A DNA stretch of 15,778 bases, taken from the NCBI GenBank assembly GCA_031274075.1, contig JAISQQ010000391.1:1-15778 (forward strand), given 5' to 3'. A program made the position numbers and the translations under genes. Below, one piece after another: positions 6,745 through 12,548 of this stretch. This DNA comes from Accumulibacter sp. (GTDB taxonomy: Bacteria; Pseudomonadota; Gammaproteobacteria; Burkholderiales; Rhodocyclaceae). Position 1 is the stretch's first letter, and every line of letters starts with the position of its first letter. Below the pieces are notes generated by a model. That model was not told where the DNA came from and ran no database searches. It saw nothing but the letters and a program-made list of their open reading frames with translations.

Positions 6745-7854
6745 CTACTTCGCCTTGGCCTGCGCGGCCAGAATCGCCATGACCTGCTCGGGCGACATGT
6801 CAAACTGCTTGCCCAGCGTCTCGGCGGCCGTCTCGGCGGCCGTCTTGGCGGCGCGGCGCGAGGCTGGTGCGGTCTTCTTCGGCGGCTTCGACGCGGCCAC
6901 CTTCGCGGCGCGCGCGAGCGCGGCCTTCTCCCGAACCTTCCGGGCTTCTGCGACGCGCTGCTCGCTGGTCTTGATGCGCGCCGGGACCTTGAACCGGAGG
7001 GCTTCTTCAGCCTCCACCTGCTTGACTGTAGTGTTCGCCTTGTATTCGGACACGCTCGCCAGGTGCTTTTCGAGGAAGCGCAGGACGGCGTTGGACGATT
7101 CCAGCTCGGTCATGACGCGCAGGACGTGCTTGCAGGCCACACCCATCAGCTTCGGGTTGCGGATTTTAGGGTAGCCCGTCTCTTTCCGGCCGGCTGCGAA
7201 CCCGCCGATGGTAGCGACGTACCGGAAGAAGTAGCGGTGCCGCTCGCAATCGCAGTCGAAGGACAGCTTTTGCTTGCGCAGCCAGTTGGCGATCTGCTTG
7301 GACGACTTCCCGCCCTTGCCGTCGTTCGGCGTGGCCGCCAGTTGCGCGGCGGCGGCCTCGAACTCGTGCAGGTTTACCACGACATGGTGCCGGCTTACCT
7401 TCTTCGAGTCCGGGCCAGCGTTCGTGATGAAGCGGATGGTACCGTTGAGCGCCGATACCGGCACACCCATCGTGATTTCCCGGCGCGCCTTGTCGATGTC
7501 GCTCCGTGGCTGGCCCGGCTTGTTGCTCACATAGCCCAGCGGGGTCGAGGATGCCAGGTCGATCACCTGGCGCGCGGTGATTCCCTTGCTACCCTCGAAT
7601 CGGCGCTCGGCCTGGCGCATGTTGTGGCGGAAGGCCGCCAGGTCTTCGGCGGTGATGGGCCGGGCTTGGCCGCCCAGCGTGGTAAACAGCACGCGGTTGG
7701 CGTCCCATTCGCCGCGCACCTCGCGCTCGGTCAGGATGATGTTCTTGCTGGCCGGCGCGTTCCCGGCCGCCTCGCGCTCCCTCCGGTCGGTGTCGAAACG
7801 CCCCTTGGCCTCGCCTACGTGGCCCCGGACTTTCCCCAGCCAATCGTCAGCCAT
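6745..7854 (-). CDS. Phage protein with SWIM-like zinc site
   Basis: A 369-residue protein in the head-gene cluster. Residues 201-203 (CDC) and 241-243 (CKH) give the pattern CxC-x37-CxH, the ligand set of the SWIM zinc-binding motif, with a Phe/Tyr/Arg-rich segment between them (ERHRYFFRYVATIGGF). The N-terminal 100 residues are charged and helical. The last 70 residues are a Lys/Ala-rich tail (AKVAASKPPKKTAPASRRAAK) followed by a short helix ending MAILAAQAKAK. SWIM motifs are known to bind DNA or protein in host proteins, so a DNA- or protein-contacting role in head assembly or packaging is possible. Start ATG at 7854 with GGAGG seven bases upstream, inside the end of the previous gene. 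Confidence 0.6.
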   Translation of the reverse strand: MADDWLGKVRGHVGEAKGRFDTDRREREAAGNAPASKNIILTEREVRGEWDANRVLFTTLGGQARPITAEDLAAFRHNMRQAERRFEGSKGITARQVIDLASSTPLGYVSNKPGQPRSDIDKARREITMGVPVSALNGTIRFITNAGPDSKKVSRHHVVVNLHEFEAAAAQLAATPNDGKGGKSSKQIANWLRKQKLSFDCDCERHRYFFRYVATIGGFAAGRKETGYPKIRNPKLMGVACKHVLRVMTELESSNAVLRFLEKHLASVSEYKANTTVKQVEAEEALRFKVPARIKTSEQRVAEARKVREKAALARAAKVAASKPPKKTAPASRRAAKTAAETAAETLGKQFDMSPEQVMAILAAQAKAK

Positions 7855-7856
7855 GC

Positions 7857-8195
7857 CTACGCCTCCGCCCAGGTGGGCGCAAAGTTCTCGCGCAGGTCAT
7901 CTATGGACTCGAAGCCCGCCCGGCGCTTGATGTCGATGAGCTGCCCTTCGTTGGGCAGCACGATGCGCTTCTGCGGCAAGGGCTGATCGACGGTATCCAG
8001 GCCGGCGGCGGCCATCACGGCCAGGAACTCGTCACGCCGGCCATAGACCCGCTGGGAAACCAGCGTGAGGTCGTACATTTCGTCCGGCTTCGTCTCATAG
8101 AAGATGGCCGTGGTATCCCACGGCTTGGTGTTCTCCGCGAACTTGCGCACCTCCCGGTAGAAGGATTTGGCCGCGCGGGTGTCCTTGTCGATCAT
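7857..8195 (-). CDS. Small LysM-like tail/baseplate protein
   Basis: A 112-residue protein. Residues 35-95 (KPDEMYDLTLVSQRVYGRRDEFLAVMAAAGL..LPQKRIVLPNEGQLIDIKRRAG) have the strand-helix-helix-strand spacing of LysM-like domains in phage tail proteins such as P2 gpX or T4 gp53: a 'D..DLTLVSQRVYG' first half and a hydrophobic 'L..IVLP' exit strand. These small proteins join tail or baseplate parts rather than bind cell wall. The start ATG at 8195 has only a weak GGA before it. An out-of-frame ATG at 8204 is a shadow. Its stop is two bases from the SWIM gene start. Confidence 0.5.
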   Translation of the reverse strand: MIDKDTRAAKSFYREVRKFAENTKPWDTTAIFYETKPDEMYDLTLVSQRVYGRRDEFLAVMAAAGLDTVDQPLPQKRIVLPNEGQLIDIKRRAGFESIDDLRENFAPTWAEA

Positions 8196-8205
8196 GTCCG
8201 GCCAT

Positions 8206-8694
8206 TCAGAGGGTCATGATGCCGCCGCCCAGCAGGTGGCGGAACGATTCGGCGAGCTTGACGGCGCGTTCCACGGTGTCGGAGCGGGTCGCGTGCAGGC
8301 ACGTCGCCAGCGCCGCGACCTGGCCGCAGGTGATGCCGTCGGACACGCGATACTTGGGGCCATTGGTGTCGATGCCGTCGCGCTCGATGGACTGCTCTGG
8401 GTTCGCGCGCGCGGCGCGGTCGGCGAACACCAATCGGGCGCTCTTGCCGTCGGCCGCCACGCCCACCTTCAGGGCGTAGAAAGCGGCAATGGCCGGCATC
8501 AGGTCGGTGTCGGTGAAAAGGCTGTCGCGGGCGATGTCCGGCACGTTGGTCAGGACAATGCAGCCCTCGCGGCGCTCGGCCCGGTAGTCGGCCTCGGCGC
8601 TCACCACCAGCACGCGCGCGTAGGAGTCATAGACCGAGAACAGGGAGCACGGCCGGCCACCGTACCCGGTAAAGGTGGCCTGGATCGGAATCAC
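8206..8694 (-). CDS. Phage structural-operon protein, unknown family
   Basis: A 162-residue soluble protein. The first 55 residues look beta-rich (IPIQATFTGYGG, CSLFSVYDSYARVLVVSAEADYRA, GCIVLTNVP) and the C-terminal 60 are helical (CGQVAALATCLHATRSDTVERAVKLAESFRHLLGGG). It starts with GTG at 8694, which overlaps the stop of the preceding gene as GTGA, with GGGAGGGA just upstream, so the two are translationally coupled. Between the protease and the capsid it is likely a head-tail connection or tail-completion component, but this is inferred from position. Confidence 0.5.
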   Translation of the reverse strand: MIPIQATFTGYGGRPCSLFSVYDSYARVLVVSAEADYRAERREGCIVLTNVPDIARDSLFTDTDLMPAIAAFYALKVGVAADGKSARLVFADRAARANPEQSIERDGIDTNGPKYRVSDGITCGQVAALATCLHATRSDTVERAVKLAESFRHLLGGGIMTL

Positions 8695-9476
8695 GGTTCC
8701 CTCCCGTCGTCGGCGGACACCTCGTAGGACCGGATTTCGGCCACGCCGCCCTGGTCGCCGGCCTCGGCACTCTCCACGCTCACGGTCTGCACCAGCGGAT
8801 AACCGGCGGGGTCGTCCGTGCCGGGTGTGCCTTGGCCGTCGTGCGGCTCGCCCTCCTTGGGGGCATCGAACAAGGGAATTTCCGCGCGCAGGGTCATGTC
8901 GATGGCAAGAACGGTCAGGTTCTTCGCGTCGGTCTGGATGGACATGGCCGGGGCGTCGGGGGATTCGATCTGCACCGGCCAGGCCGTGTCCAGGCCGGCG
9001 AAGCGGTAGATGGCCTCGAACCGGCGGTTCTCCGTCTCGTCGAGGAACAGCAGGAACTGCGCGGCTAGGGAATGCGCCGACGGTTCATCCGTGGCGAACA
9101 CCACAAGCTGCGCGCGCACATCGCCCGCCACGGCGCGCAGGCCGAACAGCCGCTCCTTGGCGTCCTCGGGAATCATGACCATCTGGCGGTCGGCCACCTG
9201 GCGGGTGTAGTCGCGCCCGGTCGGGGTGTAGTCCTTCGCCATCGCCACGATGATTGCCGGCAACTCTGGCGGCGTCGTGGGCGCGTTCTCCAGGTCGGAG
9301 CGCAGCCAGAGGGACAGCATTTCCTCGGCCGCGTCGATCATGCGCGCCGGCGCCCAGGCGATGGCCTTGTCGAGCGGGCGCGCGACGAAACCTTCCAGGG
9401 GCTTCGTGGTCGGCACGATGGAGGCGAAGTAGCGGCCCATGAACTGGCCAAGGGCGGTCTTGACGGGCTGGAGCAT
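8691..9476 (-). CDS. Phage structural-operon protein, possible tail/neck protein
   Basis: A 261-residue protein, second in the operon. The first half is helical with one conserved-looking core (MGRYFASIVPTTKPLEGF, DAAEEMLSLWLRSDLE), and the middle alternates strands (RAQLVVFATDEPSAHSLAAQFLLFLDET, PVQIESPDAPAMSIQTDAKNLTVLAIDMTLRAEIPLFD), the layout seen in tail-terminator and tail-completion proteins. The C-terminal 60 residues are a low-complexity acidic tail (Glu/Gly/Asp-rich). Start ATG at 9476 with a weak GACGG upstream, four bases after the previous stop. Its end overlaps the next start as GTGA. No firm family. Confidence 0.5.
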   Translation of the reverse strand: MLQPVKTALGQFMGRYFASIVPTTKPLEGFVARPLDKAIAWAPARMIDAAEEMLSLWLRSDLENAPTTPPELPAIIVAMAKDYTPTGRDYTRQVADRQMVMIPEDAKERLFGLRAVAGDVRAQLVVFATDEPSAHSLAAQFLLFLDETENRRFEAIYRFAGLDTAWPVQIESPDAPAMSIQTDAKNLTVLAIDMTLRAEIPLFDAPKEGEPHDGQGTPGTDDPAGYPLVQTVSVESAEAGDQGGVAEIRSYEVSADDGREP

Positions 9477-9482
9477 GGGTGT

Positions 9483-10310
9483 TTACCGTCGGAGGAACTG
9501 GCCGAGCAGCCGGCCGTACAGCGGGACATGCTCGGCTGGGTCGGCCTTGCTCTGGGGTTCGACGAACTGCGGCAGCGAACCGGCGCCACGGAAAGCCGCG
9601 GCGTCGCGGCGCATCCGCTCCAGCGGGTCGATGGAAACGGCGATGGGCGCCACGGGCACGGCATCCAGCACGGCGTTGGCGTCGACGCCCTTGGACGCCA
9701 ACATGGACAGCAGTTGCTCGTTCTCCGCGCTCAGGCGCTCGATGACCTCGCTGGCGCGGTCGCGCTCGTCGTTGGCCGAGTCCAGCAGGCGCATGACGCC
9801 GCGCAGTTGCTCGTCGTAGATGGCCGCCTCGATGTCGTCCAGCGTCATGTCGCGCACGTCGTCGAGGGTGTAGCCCCGGTTCGTGCTGTAGTTCGGTTCC
9901 AAGACGTAATCGAACCCAAAAAACTCGGGCCGGTGCTGGTCGATGGCCGAGCTGAAGCCGCCCACGCGGCCGGCGTACAGCTTCGCGGCCACCTGGCCGG
10001 GGTCGTTGTTCAGGAACTCGGCTTGGTGCTCGATGGTGCCGTCCGGGCTGGCGCGCAACAGGGTCGTGACAAGGGCCGGTTCCACCAGGGACGGGCGGCC
10101 GTCGTCCAGGCCGCCTTCGGCCGGGTTCATGCCGAACTTGATTCGGGGCCAGTGCCCGTAGTAGCCCAGCATGTCGCGGTTCTTGACCCGCTCCTGGCAA
10201 GCCGGGCCGTTGATGGCGTCGCAGATGGCGCGGATGTTGAAATTCCGCTCCTTGCCTCGGAACTGGCGGCCCCGCTCCCGCAGGTTGTAGCAAATGACGG
10301 GCGTTTCCAT
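9483..10310 (-). CDS. Prohead (capsid maturation) protease with scaffold-like C-terminus
   Basis: A 275-residue protein, first gene of the leftward operon. The N-terminal domain fits the herpesvirus-assemblin-fold prohead proteases (T4 gp21-like): a catalytic-type His in MLGYYGHWPR (H53) and Ser in AGRVGGFSSAID (S120/S121), 67 residues apart, with H95 in EHQ as a possible third residue. Residues 165-206 are a coiled coil (DEQLRGVMRLLDSANDERD.., IERLSAENEQLLSML), as in scaffolds, so the protein may combine protease and scaffold. Start ATG at 10310 is preferred over 10352 because GGAG lies eight bases upstream and the extra 14 residues look random. It precedes the head genes, as expected for a protease. 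Confidence 0.65.
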   Translation of the reverse strand: METPVICYNLRERGRQFRGKERNFNIRAICDAINGPACQERVKNRDMLGYYGHWPRIKFGMNPAEGGLDDGRPSLVEPALVTTLLRASPDGTIEHQAEFLNNDPGQVAAKLYAGRVGGFSSAIDQHRPEFFGFDYVLEPNYSTNRGYTLDDVRDMTLDDIEAAIYDEQLRGVMRLLDSANDERDRASEVIERLSAENEQLLSMLASKGVDANAVLDAVPVAPIAVSIDPLERMRRDAAAFRGAGSLPQFVEPQSKADPAEHVPLYGRLLGQFLRR

Positions 10311-10422
10311 TGTGCGAACTCCATGAAATAGGTGCTCGCACGATCTTCCCACCCAGATCAGCCGCCCATCATCGCCTTTTTCCGCGCCTCTGCCACACAG
10401 GGTGCGGACATGACAGAACGGC

Positions 10423-10450
10423 TTGCTAGACTACGCTTAGAGCGTATAAT
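10423..10450 (+). promoter_or_regulatory. Sigma70-type promoter of the toxin-antitoxin transcript
   Basis: TTGCTA (10423-10428) and a perfect TATAAT (10445-10450) are separated by 16 bases. Transcription should start near 10457, about 120 bases before the toxin reading frame. It is the best promoter match in the window. The facing structural operon begins at 10310; no convincing leftward promoter was seen between 10311 and 10450. Confidence 0.7.
10433..10445. promoter_or_regulatory. Operator-like palindrome inside the promoter
   Basis: ACGCT-TAG-AGCGT is a perfect 5+3+5 palindrome lying between the -35 and -10 and touching the -10. A second pair, TTATG (10456-10460) and CATAA (10469-10473), covers the predicted start of transcription. 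The HTH antitoxin encoded 430 bases downstream is a natural candidate to bind one or both (autoregulation typical of HigA-type antitoxins). Confidence 0.5.
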
Positions 10451-10483
10451 GTGAGTTATGGTTTTCATCATAAAACTAACTCC

Positions 10484-10549
10484 GGTTGGAAACCTCCCCC
10501 TTCAGGGGGCGATCTTGCGCGGGAGGGGCATAAGCCCTGCCGTGCTTTC
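10484..10549 (+). other. Structured untranslated leader
   Basis: The RNA from about 10457 holds GGTT/AACC (10484-10494) and a tight CCCCCT/AGGGGG hairpin at 10496-10509, then pairing options between CCTCCCC (10494-10500) and GGGAGGGG (10521-10528). These mutually exclusive pairings would make the leader switch-like or simply very stable. No open reading frame here looks real, and no known riboswitch is recognised. Confidence 0.4.
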
Positions 10550-10577
10550 GTCCGGCCTGCCGGACGTGGATTGAAAC
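10550..10577 (+). repeat. Solitary CRISPR-repeat-like unit
   Basis: A 7-bp hairpin (GTCCGGC at 10550-10556, CT loop, GCCGGAC at 10559-10565) runs straight into GTGGATTGAAAC (10566-10577). Hairpin followed by GTGGATTGAAAC is the form of type I-C and related CRISPR repeats, where ATTGAAAC is the 5' handle of the crRNA. There is no second copy within a spacer distance and no cas gene in the window, so this is not an array. It is transcribed from the promoter at 10423. It ends exactly where the toxin homology begins. Origin as an anti-CRISPR-type solitary repeat, a remnant, or coincidence is unresolved. Confidence 0.5.
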
Positions 10578-10625
10578 ATCGAACTGCCCCTCTTTGCCAA
10601 GTACGTCGCTCTTTCGAACGAAGAA

Positions 10626-10886
10626 TTGCGCGGCATGCAAACGGAGCTGATGCAACACCCGGAGGCGGGTGAGCTCATCAAGCACGGGCGTGGTTTGCGC
10701 AAACTGCGCATCGGCTTGCCTGGGCGGGGAAAAAGCGGCGGCGCACGCATCATCTACTACTGGATGCCCGCCGCCACCCGATGTTACCTGGTCTTTGCCT
10801 ACCCCAAAAACGTTATGGAAAACTTGACGGATACCCAGCTTGAAAAGCTGGCGAAAGCCATACAGGAGGAAATCGGAAATGGATGA
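10626..10886 (+). CDS. HigB/RelE-family toxin, start codon missing or unusual
   Basis: A mRNA-interferase-type toxin, expected to cut mRNA on the ribosome when free of its antitoxin. The family core is clear: NPEAG-type HPEAGELIKHGRGLRKLR, then GRGKSGGARIIYYWMP, then YLVFAYPKN and a C-terminal helix (LTDTQLEKLAKAIQEEI). Homologous sequence continues upstream in frame as NIELPLFAKYVALSNEEL back to 10575, directly after a TGA at 10572-10574 that belongs to the CRISPR-like repeat. No ATG or GTG start exists in that stretch. The listed start is the first standard one (TTG 10626), but starting there would drop the first strand and helix. Non-AUG initiation, a +1 shift from TTG at 10571, or inactivation are the options. 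The stop overlaps the antitoxin start by eight bases. Confidence 0.75.
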   Translation: MRGMQTELMQHPEAGELIKHGRGLRKLRIGLPGRGKSGGARIIYYWMPAATRCYLVFAYPKNVMENLTDTQLEKLAKAIQEEIGNG

Positions 10887-11172
10887 TGCCATGTTTGGCG
10901 ATCTACTCGCCTCGGTGCGCGACATGGGTCGCCACATGCGCGGAGAAACCGTGGAGGGGGCGCGTGAGTTGCGAATCGAAGCGCCGGACGTGAGGCGATT
11001 GCGCGAGTTGGCTGACGTGTCACAGGCCGAATTCGCGCGCCTGATTGGCGTCTCCCGGCGCACACTGGAGAACTGGGAGCAGCACCGCACCCAGCCATCC
11101 GGCCCGGCCCGTGCGCTTCTGAAAATCGTTGCAACTGACCCAAAAGCTTCTATTGCGGCCCTGCACGCATGA
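10879..11172 (+). CDS. HTH (XRE/HigA-type) antitoxin
   Basis: A 97-residue protein: residues 37-70 (VRRLRELADVSQAEFARLIGVSRRTLENWEQ) are a textbook XRE-type helix-turn-helix, with the recognition helix SRRTLENWE. The N-terminal 30 residues (DDAMFGDLLASVRDMGRHMRG) would contact the toxin. Start ATG at 10879 has AGGAGGA eight bases upstream within the toxin gene, and the two frames overlap by eight bases, so they are coupled. It probably neutralises the toxin and represses the promoter at 10423 with its palindrome. The strong RBS suggests it is made in excess of the toxin. Confidence 0.85.
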   Translation: MDDAMFGDLLASVRDMGRHMRGETVEGARELRIEAPDVRRLRELADVSQAEFARLIGVSRRTLENWEQHRTQPSGPARALLKIVATDPKASIAALHA

Positions 11173-11179
11173 CATCAGC

Positions 11180-11197
11180 GGCCGCCCGAAGGCGGCC
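11180..11197. terminator. Hairpin between convergent genes
   Basis: A 7-bp stem GGCCGCC/GGCGGCC with a CGAA tetraloop lies between the antitoxin stop (11172) and the antirepressor stop (11204), which converge here. There is no T-tract on either strand, so it is a weak or Rho-assisted terminator at best. Confidence 0.4.
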
Positions 11198-11203
11198 GGT
11201 GGG

Positions 11204-11770
11204 TCACACACGGTCAAGCGAATCGATCAATGCAGGCTCGCCGTTGTTGCCGTCGATGCTTCCGGGTTCTTCCGGGAGCATTTGTTTCGCTTTTCCAGAC
11301 GTTCGGCGAGCCTGGCGAGGCCCGCGGGTGATTAGAACCTGCTCGACGGTCTTGGTGGAACCGTCATCACGCTCGATGGTCGTGAGCTTGAGTTCCACCA
11401 GGCTGGCCTTGGCCTTCTCCGCGTAGCCCTGCCAGATGCGGCTGTGGTGGTTGCGGAAGACGAAGCCCTCGGCGCTGGCGAATTGCAGGAACTGCTTCTC
11501 CGGCATTTGCAGCAGCTTGGCCGCTACCCGCAGGCACACCGCGCCCTCGGTCGGCGAGGCGATGCGGTCGAGCGCCTGGGCTTTCGGGGCGGCAATCGCC
11601 AATGCCTCGGCCTTGGCCTGGTTCTCCAGCGCCAGCCGGTCGCGTTCCTCGATGGCTTCGGCGGCCAGCCGCAAGGCTTCGGGCAGGGTCTGCGGGATGG
11701 CGGGCGTCTGTCCAGCAACAATGGCTTCAAGCCGCTGAAAAAGAATGCCTCGCCCTCGAACACAAGGTAT
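11204..11770 (-). pseudogene. Phage antirepressor, C-terminal KilAC part only
   Basis: The surviving 156-185 residues are the KilAC (ANT) domain of a phage antirepressor: a coiled lead-in ([31 protein letters not shown]), then [44 protein letters not shown] and a VLITRGP end. Complete antirepressors carry a further N-terminal Bro-N, Rha or AntA domain of about 100 residues. Here the frame opens only back to a TAG at 11771, with no ATG or RBS, and the sequence beyond is an SSB gene on the other strand. The listed TTG start (11674) is the first possible one. Antirepressors normally inactivate the CI-type repressor. This one is probably non-functional unless the KilAC part acts alone. Confidence 0.75.
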
Positions 11771-12061
11771 CTACGCAAGGGTTCGTCGGTGTATGTCGAG
11801 GGCCGAATCCGCACGCGCAAGTGGCAGGACAAGGACGGCAAAGACCGCTACACGACCGAGATCGAGGCCACGGAAATGCAGATGCTGGGGCAGCGCGGTG
11901 GCGATGGTAGCGGCCAGCAGTACGGCGGTGAATCGTCGGCCCCGTCGCCGCGCCAGCAGCAGCGCCCCGCGCCCGCACGCGGTGCCCCGGCTTCCCGACC
12001 CGCTCCGCCGCCGTCCGGTGGCAGTGGTCTGGCCGACATGGATGACGACATCCCATTTTGA
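11768..12061 (+). pseudogene. ssb: Single-stranded DNA-binding protein, 5' truncated
   Basis: About 98 codons at the 3' end of an SSB gene. [41 protein letters not shown] is the last third of the OB-fold, followed by a Gly/Ser/Pro/Gln-rich linker and the terminal DDDIPF that recruits replication and repair partners. The first 60 or so residues of the OB-fold, including the start, are absent. The frame runs upstream antisense through the antirepressor, with no ATG or RBS near the homology start. A fragment without the first OB strands should not bind DNA. It could still titrate SSB partners through DDDIPF if translated from an internal GTG. Confidence 0.75.
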
Positions 12062-12094
12062 TTGAGCGGCGCACGGCTGCTTCACCAACGTGCA

Positions 12095-12111
12095 GGCCCG
12101 ACACGCGGGCC
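12095..12111. other. Short hairpin in the gap after ssb
   Basis: GGCCCG (12095-12100) and CGGGCC (12106-12111) form a 6-bp stem with a 5-base loop, without a T-tract, in the 107-base gap between the ssb fragment and the next gene. No convincing promoter was seen in this gap. Confidence 0.3.
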
Positions 12112-12168
12112 GATGGAATGATGGGTTGGGCCGCGACCATGACAGCGGCAACAAACAGGAGAATGGAA

Positions 12169-12483
12169 ATGGGTTGGAACACTGGATACACGATTTTCGA
12201 GGCGACGGTGGTTGGTGCGTATGACCTCGGGAAGCTGGACAAGGAACTGCTGACGGTGCTGATGGAACCGTACCGGGACTCCGACATCGACAGCGGCGGA
12301 AGCGAAGACTTGAAATCGAAGGACGGCAAGGGTGTTGAACAGATCGTGATCGAGACGTGGGGGCTTGAAATGCCGAAGGCTCCGCCGGGCAAATATGACG
12401 ACGATCCCGACGCCTGGGATGCCTACAACGATACGGTCTATGACAAGTTCAGTGAAGTGACGGGGCATTTCGGTTGGAGATGA
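12169..12483 (+). CDS. Small phage protein, unknown function
   Basis: A 104-residue acidic protein: MGWNTGYTIFEATVVGAYDLGKLDKELLTVLMEPYRDSDIDSGGSEDL, then a strand (GVEQIVIETWGLEMP) and an aromatic acidic end (DAWDAYNDTVYDKFSEVTGHFGW). Start: the second of two close ATGs (12163, 12169), because AGGAG at 12157-12161 is seven bases from it and only one to two from the first. It is followed 22 bases after its stop by a strong terminator. No family is recognised. Small acidic phage proteins of early regions are often inhibitors of host enzymes, but nothing here shows that. Confidence 0.6.
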   Translation: MGWNTGYTIFEATVVGAYDLGKLDKELLTVLMEPYRDSDIDSGGSEDLKSKDGKGVEQIVIETWGLEMPKAPPGKYDDDPDAWDAYNDTVYDKFSEVTGHFGWR

Positions 12484-12504
12484 AAACCCGTCTGTCAACA
12501 CTCC

Positions 12505-12533
12505 AGGGGCGCCACCGAGCGCCCCTCTTTTTT
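12505..12533 (+). terminator. Intrinsic terminator directly before the methyltransferase RBS
   Basis: A perfect 8-bp stem AGGGGCGC (12505-12512) / GCGCCCCT (12519-12526) with a 6-base loop is followed by six T residues at 12528-12533. The GGAG ribosome binding site of the methyltransferase starts at 12537. No promoter lies between, so the methyltransferase depends on read-through or anti-termination. Confidence 0.8.
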
Positions 12534-12548
12534 GAAGGAGCCACCCAG

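Noticed and set aside
1983..6782. A 1599-codon plus-strand open frame
   Set aside because: It lies fully antisense to recognised capsid, sheath and EF-hand genes. Its translation is Gly/Arg/His/Val-rich low complexity, typical of antisense frames in GC-rich coding DNA.
8202..8204. ATG nine bases upstream of the LysM-like gene start
   Set aside because: It is out of frame with the protein.
9072..10341. Long open frames on both strands opposite the protease and its neighbour
   Set aside because: One is antisense and the other is an out-of-frame minus-strand reading; neither shows a domain or a ribosome binding site.
10482..10493. CCGGTTGGAAAC as a second, degenerate CRISPR repeat
   Set aside because: Only 8 of 12 positions match GTGGATTGAAAC, it has no preceding hairpin, and its 84-base distance does not fit a repeat-spacer unit.
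10451..10672. A 73-codon frame through the leader and repeat
   Set aside because: Its sequence changes character where the toxin reads well in another frame, and it has no ribosome binding site; likely not translated.
12474..12548. Upstream in-frame start for the methyltransferase
   Set aside because: It would translate through the terminator hairpin, and the ATG at 12549 has a good ribosome binding site.
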